A DNA stretch of 64,000 nucleotides, from the NCBI RefSeq assembly GCF_037975245.1, contig NC_092563.1, forward strand, positions 1,391,001 to 1,455,000, in the 5' to 3' direction. Below are positions 24,654 to 36,850 of the stretch, one piece after another. The notes below the pieces were generated by a model. The model saw only the letters and a list, made by a program, of their open reading frames with translations. It had not been told where the DNA came from and made no database searches. The translations under genes were made by a program, and so were the position numbers. The stretch is from Apostichopus japonicus. Its lineage: Eukaryota; Echinodermata; Holothuroidea; Aspidochirotida; Stichopodidae. Position 1 is the first letter of the stretch. Every line of letters begins with the position of its first letter.

Positions 24654-26652
24654 ATCGCTCGCGCTGTTTTGTACAACAATTAGCTCGCAACGTTTTGTGC
24701 AACAACTAGTGAAACACCATGACGTTACAATTTTTTTGGGGGGGGAGGGGGGGCAGGTGGAAGTGATACCTCATAGGCAAGGTTGGTAGATCTAGGTTAT
24801 CCCAACCAGAGTCACAACGAACAAACAAATATAATATTAACATCGAGCCATGATTTTGAAAAGAAAAGTTACAATATGGTTAATATGGAGAAATAGGTAC
24901 CACCGAAAGCATGAAAAAGAAATACTTGAATTTGGCGAGTTTTGTTTCCAAATTCTTTTCAGCATTTAACAAGAAAACAACCAAACAAGATCATGCATCA
25001 ACTGTAAAGTAACATTTCTAAGTCACTAAGAAAATAGGTTTGTCACTCATCAACTGTTCGACGGGGATCGACGATCACCGATTTCAAAGTCCGGGTTTTT
25101 TCTTTACAAGTAAGATATAATGGCAACCAGGCTCAAACTGACTTTATATTATAACTAAAAGGTTCTTCATTTGAGGTACATGAGGCACAGTAAAATTTTG
25201 TTACTAATTGCAATAACTTATTGATGCTTCAGACAGTGAAGAAAAAGACAGACACCCACTCTACCCCTTCCACAAAATGAGAAAACGTACAGGTTTGTTA
25301 TCTCCATGATGACCAACATGCGCTGCTTCAGGGGTGGGTTGGGAATATACACCCCGACAAAAAATAATAGTAGTTTTTGCACTTTTTGGCACAACATCAG
25401 GCAAGTAGACCTCATTATAGTCTGTGGTGACCAGACGTCCCCGATTCTAATGTTTCGTCCTCGATTAACAAGTGTCCCGAAAATGTCCCAGATTTAGCAA
25501 GTAGTCCCTAAAATGTTAAAATACGACAGTTAATTCACGAAAGATTTAGAAATGTTACAAAATCTACCTTCTTGCCCGTTATACTTGAATTACACGTCAT
25601 TATTCGCATAAAATAAATGTCAGTTTTGGCGAGTGATTTAGTCAGTGCTACGGTAAATGTTGCCGAATAACGAGTATGTTGACGGAAGTCGTTCTGCTGC
25701 AGTAAAGTTTGCCGCATAATGAGTAAGATTTACGTTAGTCCTTATTTGACAATAATATCGCCGCATAATTAGTTTTGTCTTTCTTGGTCAATATGTGAGT
25801 GTAAATATTGCCGCATAATGACTACGATTTTTCGTGAAGTCATTATGCGGCAGTAAAAACTGCATAATAAAGACAATATGATTTTTTGTAGTTTTCTGGG
25901 ACAGCTGAAAGACTGCGCAATAAAAATTCAAGCCTTGGTCATTTTGCTGCGTAAAAAGAAACTCACATAATGACTTGTAATTGTTTTTCTCATTATGTGA
26001 CACAAAATTTACTACTGTAGAAGGAGTAAAAGCTGCCTAAAAAGTTACTAAGTAATGTCCGTTTTGGCGTTCCATACTAGTAGTACTTAGCAAGGACATT
26101 GTATCTGTTGATAATTGATGATACGATTGAATAGATCAACAACAACGACGGTGATATTTACATCCCTCGCGGATACACAAAAGGAGAAACAATGATTGTA
26201 ATATTTGAGACATCCAAATGGTAAAAAATACGTAGCGTTCTAGTCACGTTGTCCGAAAAGTAGTGGAAGCTGACTTGTTTGGTGCAGGCTGCAGCACAGT
26301 TTATCGTTAGTATAGCCTAAGCTAGGCCTAGGTCTAATCTAAGTTACCATAACATTTTTTCCTTCTATTTTTCTGATCATAAGATTATTTTTTTTTTTAT
26401 TAAATGCAACAAACCAAGCCCCAAAAACCCTTTTTAAAGAATACTCCAATTTGTAAACAACTTATGTACCCTGATTTTGCAACAGCCCATATATACAGAA
26501 TTACAGATGATCGCAAACGTTTACTTTCTTTTCTCATTCACAGTTAATTTAGTGAGCGGATTTTCTGTGGATTTTCTATGGTACTCTGTGTGAATGGGCT
26601 GACCTGCTTATTTACCTCATAGCATTTGTGGGTCTGGCTGTGTACTAACATC
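24654..26652. other. Intergenic between SS18-side element and SRCR gene
   Basis: No coding exon recognised. It contains a G-run near 24728-24745 and a degenerate repeat with hairpins at about 25640-26070. The 3' part is presumably the promoter and 5' UTR of the SRCR gene starting at 26653, but I can name no specific element. Confidence 0.4.
25640..26075. repeat. Degenerate ~50-bp repeat with GCCGCATAATGA motif and hairpins
   Basis: The motif GCCGCATAATGA or close variants recurs about every 50 bp. One pair forms a perfect 14-bp stem (GCCGCATAATGACT at 25810-25823 and its complement at 25838-25851). The block ends at GGCGTTCCATA (about 26066), which resembles the terminal sequence of the element at 21197-24653. 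It may be a partial copy of a related transposon; no matching left end was found. Confidence 0.5.
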
Positions 26653-29600
26653 ATGATGGCTTCTTTTCCTTCAGTTTTCAATTTAATTGCTGGTGTTGTG
26701 TTGTCTCTTGTCCCGTGTATGGGTAAGTTTCCACTTGTGCTGTAAACTACTGTATGCTGTGTTATTATTAAATCTGTAAAAGAATACCTTAGAAGATAAA
26801 TACTGCATTGTTCATATACATTGCATGACGATTTTTACCTATGTCCTATAATATTAAAACATTTGTTCAAATAATATGAATGTAGTTTAGATATTTGTTT
26901 ACATACTGTTGTCTGCAAAGGGCACAATTTGATGTCTTGATGTGTCAGTGATGATTCATTGTAAATTGACTGCTTTGGTTGCATAGCAATTTCAAATCAA
27001 ATATACTGTATTTTAGGTCATGAAGGGTCAACTGTTTGTTTCTTACATCGTATGGAGGTAATGGTAGGTTCAAGAGACTATCATTTGTAGTCATGCAAAA
27101 GTAAGCTTTGCTTTTAAACAGCTCCAAATTTTGCTGAGATGCAGTGAACAAAATATCACAGCACATAGAAATGTTGTAAAGTTTTACATTCTTGAGAATG
27201 TCTCACAATAGTATAGGTTCACAAACAAGACATGGTGTTTAACTTCCCCACCCTTGTAGATCTAACATTTGTGACTCTTTGTCCTCTGATAAAGCGCTTT
27301 GTTTTCTGTCGAAATAGCCATTTCTATAGATCCGCCACAATTGACCCAACTTGATAATGGGCAATGGCAACTCATTGCTTGTGGTATCAATTGGGGGTTA
27401 ACAATACTGCAGTGGAATGCCATTCTTTTGATCTAAACTACGGCAGTGTTTTGGACACTGCCCTTCCCACTTTTGGACCAGACAGCCATTCATCCTTAAA
27501 CATGTTCAAATGGGTGTCGAAGGTAAGGTCTAAGAGCATCCGCACCTGATGAGTCCAACAACCAGACTTGAAGGACATGATGTAGTTAGTTTATTTGCTA
27601 ATATAAACCCTGTTAAAAGATGCACTGTTCTTAACACTGCTAACACTCTCATATTGATACGCTGATTGTTTACACAACTGTCCATTCGCTACACTGTAAC
27701 TAATATGCAGTTCTTTCAAACCAATGCTAAAATCCTCACCAGATGCTCTTGTAAAGGAGAGGGGAAAGCAAAGTCAATACGCTTTACAACTGGCGTGGCG
27801 TGAAGGACATTTAAATGCCTTGCAAAGATGTCACTCACTGTAGTACCTACCCTGTAGAACTTGGTGGAGGTCAAATGTCATTAAAGTGAAAATCTTGTAA
27901 ACATGATAACACAAGAAGTACATATTTCTTGAACTTCATACCAGGCTTGGGGTAATCGTAATCAGTAATCGTAATCGATTACAATCGATTACATTTTTTG
28001 AAGTAATCGTAATCGATTACTTTTGTGAAAATTACAAAGTAATCGTAATCGTAATCGATTACAAGGGCAAAGTAATCGTAATCGTATTACATTTATGATT
28101 ACAGTGAAATTTGAATGAGAAGGGCAAAATTAGTAGAAATGATTAAAACTAATTCTTACTATTGGCTTTTAGTGTGATCAAAGAAGTGTTCCTGCTTCTA
28201 GAATTCTCTAGCACAATAAACTTATACTAAGAAGTACTGGGGATTTGATCGCAGATATGCAGAGGATTGTGCAAGTAACCACAATGTAATCGTGATTGTA
28301 ATCACGATTACATTACAATGTAATCGTAATCGATTACTTCAACTTTAGGCTGTAATCGTAATCATAATCGTAATCATACATTCTCAAGTAATCGTAATCG
28401 TAATCGATTAAAGCCTGCTTCATACGTAGTATCATGTATGTAGATCCAGCTTGGTGAGTGCAAGAATCCTATTGAAAGTGGTAGAGGTCACATGAGGTCA
28501 ACAGGCATCAAATTCTGAAAACTTTTTAAACATGGTAACTCCAAACTTACAGCTATAATTAATCTGTGAATTCGTCGATGCTATAATTTTCTTTGGTGAA
28601 CCTAGTTTGGTGAAATTCAGTTCTGTTTAGTCTTGTGAAGGAGCTCTATAAGTCTTCAACGAAACATACCTTTCATCCAGGTAATAAAATCTGCTTCAGA
28701 GTTCATACTCTTGCTATGTAAGCTCTTAAACCTCCTATCAGTTTTAACCCTCTGAGCTTCACAGGGTCAACAGGTATCTCAAATGGGCACAACCTGGCTC
28801 AAGGGGTCAAAAGGATATCTGAAATGGTGGAAAACTTGGTCATATTCTCAAAAAATAATGCACAGTGTACAAACAATGTCCTATAACTCTCAACAATTAT
28901 TAAAGGGATTTGCTAGCTCATAATGGGTAAAATGTGTTTATATTTCACATAGGAAACTGTTCTTTCTAGATATGGAAACATTTTGGTTTCAACATCTGCT
29001 GTAAACTCCTTATGAGTGCATGGCATGATCACTGACCACAAGGGTTTGCTACAAATTTTTTCTGGTTCTCACTTAATTCTTGCTCTGCATTAGGTAGAGA
29101 GTTATCTTGAATTTGGAGCAAATTGTATGGCAAGAAATCACAGAGCTAACTGGCTTTCTGGTTCTATGATAGATGTTGTAGGGCAAACTATTCCGGGGTT
29201 TTGAGTTATTATTTACTAGTTAGTCTCATGACAACAGCCGTTCAATATAACACCTAAGAATGGGAATTCTTTTTTATTTATTTTTGGCGGATTTACAGTA
29301 TGAAGCGCTGAGTAACATATTTTAGCTGAAGAAAGACGGACAAGTGATCAGGACCTGTGAACCTGGAGAGGTTCTTAAGTTGAGTGGTCTCTGTCCCTTC
29401 CTCTGTGGGCAAACTAGAAGGTAGATCAGGAAACATCATTATTTCCTGTGCTGATGTGTGTTGCCGACTATAACAAGCGAAGGTTATTTTTGGATTCTAT
29501 CAAAATCACATTTTTTTGGGCCAGCAGGTTCCAATTCGTTGAAGCTGAACAGGCTGATCAATAACGACTATGACAACAGTAGCGACCATGGCTTCGTTTT

Positions 29601-32600
29601 GACCCGGGAGCAAGACAACAGAGATTGGACTATTTGTTCTAGCCATGCTACAGAAAACCAACAGTTGGTGAAAATGCTTACGGTGGCATGCAGGCAGTTC
29701 GGATATACATCACTCAGCACATTAGATAAGGTTGCCAGGAAAGAAATCAGTCCATACCTGATGGAGGTTAGTCCATGTCTCCCGTCGTTGTGGAAATGCT
29801 CTGGAGATGAGAATGCCCTCTCAGAATGTGCCAGTGAAGAGGCAGACAACCTCTCCTTGGTACTCTATCTCGAATGCAGCTATTCCGAAACTCCCCAAGA
29901 AGGTTTGTAGTACAGTAATTATCTTAAAAGGTTACTTTGGGCATTACCCGTCATCAACCTCATTTTTCAAAAAGGGAGTGTTTGATTCAATATTTTGATC
30001 GCTCTTAATACAAGGCAATGGCACCAACGACAGGGTTTGAAATGTGTCCTGTTGTATTTGCTTGAAGGATGATGACATTAACTCAGCATAACTATAATTA
30101 AATTAATCATTGATATTTATTCTAAAAATAGATAATGTAGCACTTTCAAGAAACCGGTCATCAGAACATATCCTGCTCAAGAAATAGAGAATATTTTAAA
30201 TATTTATTATTTAATATTTTTAATTGGAATATCTTCTAGTCTCATCATCACTTGGTGAAGTTGTCTTTCACACATGTTGGTGTTGACACGCAAGTTTTCT
30301 GAAGATCAATACTAATTTCGTAGTCAAATGGCAGGATGGAGCATTGTTGTGTTTAACTGGGCTATCCCTTTAAGAAAAAACCTCATAAAACTTTCCTCTT
30401 TGTAGTATCGCAGGATAGGGGAATATGCTTTACTGAGTAATCTTCTGTGGGATTTAATGTAAAGACTGATAACTTTATTATCTAAACATGCTGCAAATTT
30501 TACTGTAGGTACATAACTGTTGGGTTGAACAAAGACCAAGTTTTATTTCAAAGTAGAGTGTTCGATTTAGTAAGCTTGGAAGTACTTTTTGCATTTGCAT
30601 ACACAAGAAAAAAGGTTAACAAGTCGAATTTCTCAGCTTCTAAGACCCCTTCCTCTCCTCCTCCTTCTCCCTCTCCCCCTCCTGCTCCCCCTCCATCTCC
30701 TTTCCCACACTCCCATTTCTCTCTAGTCTTGGTTATCCTGGGTAATGCACATTCTAGAGTTGATGAGCTGTTAAATGGATACTTTCCGTCTCCTTCTACA
30801 GGTGATGTACGTTTCGTCGGTAATCATCCATATAGAGGATACGTAGAGCTGTTTCACAATTCCGTATGGGGTAAACTGTGTCCTGTTGAAAACTTGACTA
30901 ACCTGCAGACGGCAGTGTGTAAGCAGCTACACCTGGGACCTTTTGTGGAGACTTACGAGAGAGTCAACCAGCAGATGTTTGGCCAGATCCACGACCTTGT
31001 AGTCTCCTGCAAGGGAAACGAAACTAATCTTGCTCAGTGTCAGAAACAAGAGATACCTGTGGTCTGTTCATCAGTATATACCCTCTATGCCACCTGCCTT
31101 ACCCCAATTGAAAAATGTAAGTTCTTTCCTTATATTTGCCTGCATGCTTTTTGGTTACTTGCCATAGGCAGGCATGTGTGTGCATGTGTTTCACGCTCTA
31201 GCCTGTAAACACGATATCTCAGCATAGGTAATGTCTGCAGTTCTCATGTTTGGCATGTGGCTTCCCCATAATAAGTACAAGAACCCTATTGTTTTGGGTG
31301 GAGGTCAAAGGTCATTTGGGTCAGCAGAGTGCAAAATGTGAAACTCAAAAACGCTGTATCTCCAGAACCTGAACATCAAAGGAGCTCATATGCACAGTAA
31401 CATAGCCTTATGTTGCACAATTTAGTGTAGGTAAAGAGTTCACTTAAGGTCACCAGGGGTCAAAACTTGAAATCCCTGTAAACACGAATATCTCCAGGCT
31501 GGAAAGTTTATTGACTCTCATATTTTGCATGTGGCTTCACTATAATGAATAAAAGTACCCAGTTGTTTTTGGTGGAGGTCAAAGGTCATTTGGGGTCATG
31601 AAAGGTCACACTTGACTTTGTAAAGACTTATAAACAAACCTCGTAAACATGATATCCCAAGAGAGGTTACACCACATAGCTTGTATTTGGCGTGTGTCTT
31701 CCTTATAGTGAGTACAAGAACCCTATTATTTTGGGCGGAGGTCATAGGCCATGTGAGGTCAGCAGAGGTCCAAATGTCAACACATGAAATGGATCTCATC
31801 AGGTTAATTATTATAAATGCAAATTCAGCTCTTTTTTGTTAGAGTGAGCATGCAAAATAAATTCCTAACAACAAACAATGTCCCTCCATCTTTCTTTTAT
31901 GGTTGTGGCATTATGTCTCATGATTCCCTGTAAGCGGTGACTCTGTTTAGATTTATACTGCCCTCCGTCTGCAGTATGAACTTTAGCCAGGGTTAATTTG
32001 CAAACTACTCATGTGCTGCATATGTAATGTACTTAAAGGCAAGTAACTGCTGGGAAGGGCTTCCCTCTGGTTTCTGTTCGCAAGCAGATTGATTTTTTGT
32101 TGTTTTTATGAACTTTTGCATCTATGAGGGCTTGTATGTTTATGAATACTCATACTTTGTATATGGATGCCCCTTGAGTTTGAAAACCCCCTTTTGGGGG
32201 GGGGGGGGTCAAATGTCATTTCAGGTCAGTATAGATCAAAATGTGAAAACCTTTTATTAAACAAGTAGAGAAAGTTTGATTGATCTCAAACTTACAGCCT
32301 GTGGATGCCCCATATTGAGTAGGTGAAGCCTATTGGTTTTTTTTTATGAAAATCAGAGGTCACTTCCCAGTCTTTCAGAAGTCAAAGTGGTTATAAAGTT
32401 TAAGCACAAAATTTCAAGCAGGGAAGCTTGGATAGATCTATATATTTAATTTTCATGTTGATGTCTCATTTGGAATAATTGGGGACTTCTGTTTTCAGTA
32501 AAGTGCAAGGTTATTCGAGGACAACATCAGTCAAAGTTCGAAATTGTTTTAAACTTGGTAACTGATCATCTCACTAAGTTGCATGTGGCCCCACATTTGT

Positions 32601-35600
32601 AAGTAAAAAAGCATATTGTTTATTGTAAGGTCAAAGATCATGTGAGGTCAACAGATGTACAAAGACCTTACAAGCAGGTTGACATACTCTACATGTGTGC
32701 AACAACCTTGTTGATTATTTGAAGTCAGCAGTGTTGAAATGGTGAACATCCTGTCCACAGAGTTTCAAATAATAATTAATATTCACATATGATTCGGGGC
32801 CAGGAATCACAAAGCCAGTTAATAACGCTCGTTTCGTTACATTTGTCCAACAGTATCGATTCGTTTGCATCCCATCTCCACAAACCAGACGGCCGCTCAA
32901 GTTTACCTGATGAATACATGGTCATTCATAGGATGGGATAATCATTGGAGCATTTTTGAATCTGCTGTAGTCTGTGGTATGCTTCAGCAAGGACCACCAG
33001 AGTATTTTTATTCCCAACAACTATTCCTGAAGGGTCCACACTTCAACTTTTATCCGAGTTGTCAAGGTTCAGAGAGGACCCTTTTAGATTGTAAACTGAA
33101 AATAGATTATGTGGGTCGTGGTGCATTGACAGATGCTGTAGTTGTCAAATGTGCTCCACTGTACAGCACTAAAGGTAAAAAAAAAATTGGTTTCTTTTTA
33201 TTTATGTACTGTTAACATGTTTTTTTATTCGATTTGTTATCTCTTGTCAGAGACAATCATGCACTTAGAGTATGTGTCTGCGTGTGTGACATCCTGACTC
33301 CTAAACATGATAACTCACTATGCGTAGCTTTCCATGCACTGCTAACTTCATAGGTAGAAACCCTTACTTAATTTCTTGGACAGATTTAACTCACTTGCTC
33401 TACATTAGTCAGATAGTTGTTTGAAATTATAATGCCAGGAATCACAAAGCCAAATGGCTTTCTGATTTATGATATACAATGTAATAAAATCTTCATTGAG
33501 TGCTTACATAACTTGCCCCTCCATATTTTAACTTTAGATAATGATGTCATGCTCGTTGAAAACTCTGATTTCGCCAGGAGTAATTATGTTTTCATCAGTG
33601 AGACATTGCAGTGGCACGCCGTCTGTGGTTGCTCGGATGTCTGGTCCTCCGCAAGTGCTGCAGTCATCTGTAGAGCGATGGGCTTTAAGGGTGGGTATGA
33701 TTCAGCAGTGGCAGCTGGTGGGATATTGAGTCGATTTGGTCATCCGGTCCAGCTTACGTGCCCAAACCAAGACGTACAGACTCTTTCTGAGTGTAATATT
33801 AACCAATGCAACACAAGCATGTGTTCACTAGCAGCTACAGTACATTGCAGCGATTCCGTTTTGATGAAATGTGGTGGTCGTAAGTAGAAAACCATTCTCA
33901 TTCAGTATGTGAGTCATACATGATTAGGTCAAAGGTTAATATAATGGGATCAAAACCAACAGTCATGACTGGATGCATGCAATTTGTTAGAATTCATTCT
34001 TTGTTAACCCTTTTGATTGCCAACAGTAGACTGTATACCACTATACCCATTGCATATTCTGAAACTGTGAAGATGGAATTTGAATTTGTTGATCCGTGTA
34101 TATATGGAAAGAAGTGGCTGTGAGGAAGTCTAGAGAAATAGCAGCCAAAGAAATGCTGACTCTCAAGAAAGTGGCAGCTGCAGATTTGTTGAAATGTCAG
34201 CAATAAGTAGTGGCTGTTAATTGGTCAATGACACAATGACCAGTCAATCTATGGTAGTAATTAATAGAAGTGACAACATAGTTGTAGACTATGAAGAAAG
34301 ACAATAGAAAGAAAGAAAGAAACAAGACCAAATAGGCACAAAGAAGAAGGTGCATGCCAATTAGTGAGTTAAAATTGAAGATAGCTAGCGGATTGACAAC
34401 AGACAAATGGATAGATTAAAGAACCCACAGAGTGAAAGACAAAAAAAAATGGCAGAAAAATAACAAATTACAGCCAAATAGGCAATGGAATGCCAGGAAA
34501 GATACACAGCCAGCTTATAGGAAGACAGAGCACTGGAAAAGTGGCTGCCAAGTAATAGATAGGGCCAAATAGTTTGACAAAACAGCCAAAAAAATTCACA
34601 CCCAACAAATAAATATAAAAAAGTATCAACCAAAAGATAGGAGAGGAAAGGTCAGGTGAAGAAATAAGACCGGAACAAAGAAAGATGAGAATGGCAGCTC
34701 TTCTGATTAAGAGATCTATTTCATTTTATTTATGTATTGTAATAATGTATATTACGATTATAATTTTTGTCTTCTTAATCAAAGGTCCACAATATACAGG
34801 GAGTGACCCAAATGTGTGCCAGGATATTATTTTTTTCTCTTTGCAATGAATCACTGGATTTTTTTCAAATATTGGAAACTTTATTTACAGTTGTTGGGAG
34901 TTTGTCAGCAGAGAGTTAAACATTAAGTCCATCGTCCCAATAAGCTTTCATGGATGCTGATCATTAATTCTTAATGGTGGTGGTCAGATTGGTGGTGGCT
35001 CAACCCTGATGAGTCGTTAGCTCTATAGTTTGCGGACTGCTGTCCTCATTTACATGAAGGGAGATGGGTATTGTAGAATTTTTCTTGTCTCAATTGAACT
35101 TGATTTCCCTCGATGCATAACATAAATCAGTTATGATAGTAAACGAAAACAAACACAACCATCTCTTTTTTGCAAAATTTTGCCTTAAACATTTAAAGAC
35201 TTACCTTTGCAAATGTTTTCTTTGAAAGTATTCATTCTTTTTAATTGGTAGGAAATTAGGAATACTTTCCATAGTGTTATAACAAAATATTCTATTTACA
35301 CAGACATACCTGATGAAATGGGAACCTGTTGGGACTTCTCACATAACCCTAGGAGCAGTATGCAATTAGCATGATGCCATTTGATCAAAATGACCAGAAT
35401 GTGCTCCTATTTATAATGTCGGTAATGTCCATTTCTATCTCTTTTTTTACAGCTGCCTTTGCTATTCCATATAGTCTGTTTTACATAGTGTTTGGAATAC
35501 CTGCCATCATAGCTGTTTTATTTGTCTATCGAAAACTGCGTGAGGCTAGACGAATCACCAATCAGATTGTCACATCCAATGCCGCAGAGACTGCAGACTT

Positions 35601-35769
35601 GTGGGAAATCACTCTCGATCCTATGGAAGCAAATCTCCCTCCACCATCGTATAATGCCTTCATAGAGAATCCAGAGCTTTATCCTGTTCTTGCAGGTGTA
35701 ACTGACTCCATCTCTGACGATGATCTTCCGCCGTACCCTGGACTCCCAGAGAGCACCACTAAGGTTTAG
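26653..35769 (+). CDS. Multi-SRCR type I membrane receptor-like protein
   Basis: Exons: 26653-26722 (signal peptide, FNLIAGVVLSLVPC core), 27318-27522, a possible 29326-29404/29420, 29528-29902, 30802-31116, 32854-33174, 33538-33879, 35304-35357, 35453-35769. All exons from 29528 on are phase 1-1. Four full SRCR-like domains are visible (VACRQFGYTS; AVCKQLHLG; AVVCGMLQQG with CQGSERTLLDC; AVICRAMGFKGGY). A fifth, first one is in exon 2. A short stalk exon precedes one transmembrane helix (YSLFYIVFGIPAIIAVLFVY). The cytoplasmic tail of about 85 residues has LPPPSY and DDLPPYPGL. SRCR domains are extracellular ligand-binding modules; the PPSY fits a WW-domain (NEDD4-type) docking site, by inference. 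Exon 2 has an apparent +1 frame problem after a G5 run (27393-27397), so the gene may be broken or the base miscalled. The third exon is uncertain. No specific orthologue recognised. Confidence 0.75.
27318..27522 (+). pseudogene. SRCR gene exon 2 with apparent frameshift
   Basis: Read in phase 1 from the signal-peptide exon, this exon encodes DNGQWQLIACGINWG and then hits TAA at 27434-27436. After the G5 run at 27393-27397 the next frame continues the domain (NNTAVECHSFDLNYGS). Joined, the two halves align with the exon at 33538-33879 (QWHAVCG...W...AAVICRAMGFKGGYDS). One base therefore seems to be missing at the homopolymer. This could be a sequence error, a polymorphism or a true inactivating change. 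Confidence 0.6.
27942..28417. mobile_element. hAT-like element filled with (GTAATC)n simple repeat
   Basis: A perfect 8-bp duplication CTTCATAC flanks it (27934-27941 and 28418-28425). The ends are CAGGCTT and its complement AAGCCTG. The interior is mostly iterated GTAATCGATTAC words in both orientations, leaving a unique core of about 200 bp. It encodes nothing and lies in an SRCR-gene intron. Confidence 0.88.
28430..29110 (-). repeat. Dispersed repeat of about 1 kb, reversed copy
   Basis: Minus-strand copy of the family at 7945-9030. Shared words include the complement of AATTAAGTGAGAACCAGAAAA (about 29070-29090) and of ATAACCTGTTGACCC (about 28760-28830), in reversed order. It lies in an SRCR-gene intron. 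Confidence 0.55.
30640..30725 (+). repeat. Polypyrimidine (CCT/TCC) tract in intron
   Basis: About 85 bases of nearly pure C and T. It lies upstream of the 30802 exon and artificially extends that exon's open frame to 30525 with a Pro/Ser run. The true acceptor is the AG at 30800-30801, which gives the phase required by the previous exon. Confidence 0.7.
31205..32700 (+). repeat. Tandem degenerate ~140-160-bp units ('GGAGGTCAAAGGTCA' family)
   Basis: Successive blocks begin near 31209, about 31350, 31483 and 31645, each with the order ...ATGATATCTC...GCATGTGGCTTC...TACAAGAACCCTATT...GGAGGTCAAAGGTCAT. More diverged copies continue to about 32680. These are intronic and related to repeats at 10620-11300, 35890-36270 and 60480-60900. 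Confidence 0.65.
34080..34700 (+). repeat. Purine-skewed low-complexity intron segment
   Basis: The plus strand is markedly rich in A and G (words such as AAAGAAAGAAAG, GATAGATAG, GCAGCCAAAG) over about 600 bp between SRCR exons 7 and 8. It is probably decayed simple repeat. No open exon with fitting splice phases is present. Confidence 0.45.
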
Positions 35770-36850
35770 ATGTAATCATTTTAGACAGTGGTCACCAACC
35801 TCTTTGGCCCATGAGTCAGGATCATGGATGAGGGCCACGACCCACCTTGAAAACTAGCTGAGACTATGGACTTAGCCAGAAAGATGTTCAACAAGACAGC
35901 AGCAAAAGTAGAGCTTGGATGAACTTCACACTTTTGTATGTGGATCTACCATAGTGGCTAATATAACCCATTGTTTTTGTGGAGGTCAAAGATCAGTTGG
36001 AATCAACAGGGTGTCAAAGTATGGACGCATAGTGAATGCTGTAACAAGTAGTTAAGTTTTGAGAACTTGCTATGTGGATCCACCTTTGTGAGTTCAGGGG
36101 CGCTAATGTATTTCATGGAAGTCAAAGGTCAACATAATTTCAAAGTCTGGAACCTAATGGTAAATGTGATAATTCCAACAAGTAAAGCTTGGATGAACTT
36201 TATACTTTTTGTGTGGATCCACATTAGAGCAAAAGCTTTGATCACTTGAGATAGACAAAGGTCAAATTTGAAAAATCTCTTTGTCTACATGTGTCACTTT
36301 AAATGTTCTCATGTAAAGTGTGACAAGGAGTTGCTAAGCCTGTTGGCTTTCTGTTTAGACCTGTGTTAGTATGTTTGTAACAAAAGAGATACATCATAGA
36401 TAGATTTTATAAATGTAATTCAGTACTCTCATTCATGTCTTAAATTATAGAATAATTTGATGACAAGCTAAGCACTTATGGCAATCAAAATTCACCAATT
36501 TTAATGCTTATGTACTAGTCCATGTAACTCTGTCATATTTTTTTCTTTTTTTTCTTTATTTGCATTATTTTGTAGTTTACTTGCTTGCAATGTAATTCCT
36601 CTGTACACAGGAGTGAGTGTATTTTTTTACAAGCAATGACAGTGTTTTAAGATGTTCTTTGAAGTTGTTTATCCTTAATAGACATTGTTTATTTATTTTT
36701 TATTTTTTTGTGTGTGGGAGGGGAGGGAGGGTATGTTACTGTTCTGTGTCAACTACAATAATGCCTCCAATTAAGCAGAGTAGTGAATTTGGTAGGTTGA
36801 ATGATCTGTGTTCTTTATGTGACTGCACTGTTGTATACTCACAATAAAGA
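35770..36850 (+). other. Probable 3' UTR of SRCR gene
   Basis: Follows the SRCR-gene stop codon. The first 100 bp resemble one hAT end (CAGTGGTCACCAACC at about 35788), and about 35890-36270 contains copies of the GGAGGTCAAAGGTCA repeat. A canonical AATAAA at 36843-36848 is a plausible polyadenylation signal. Confidence 0.4.
36843..36848 (+). terminator. Candidate polyadenylation signal of the SRCR gene
   Basis: AATAAA about 1.07 kb after the stop codon at 35769. A second candidate lies at 37790-37795. Choice between them cannot be made from sequence alone. Confidence 0.4.

Noticed and set aside
25425-25520. GTGGTGACCAGACGTCCCC, another possible transposon end
   Set aside because: It resembles hAT termini, but no inverted partner was found within the following several kilobases.
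30525-30801. N-terminal Pro/Ser-rich extension of the 227-codon frame
   Set aside because: This part is a polypyrimidine intron tract. The AG at 30800-30801 gives the phase needed to join the previous SRCR exon.
35788-35860. hAT-like left end (CAGTGGTCACCAACC) after the SRCR stop
   Set aside because: No matching right end or 8-bp duplication was found, so I do not call an element.
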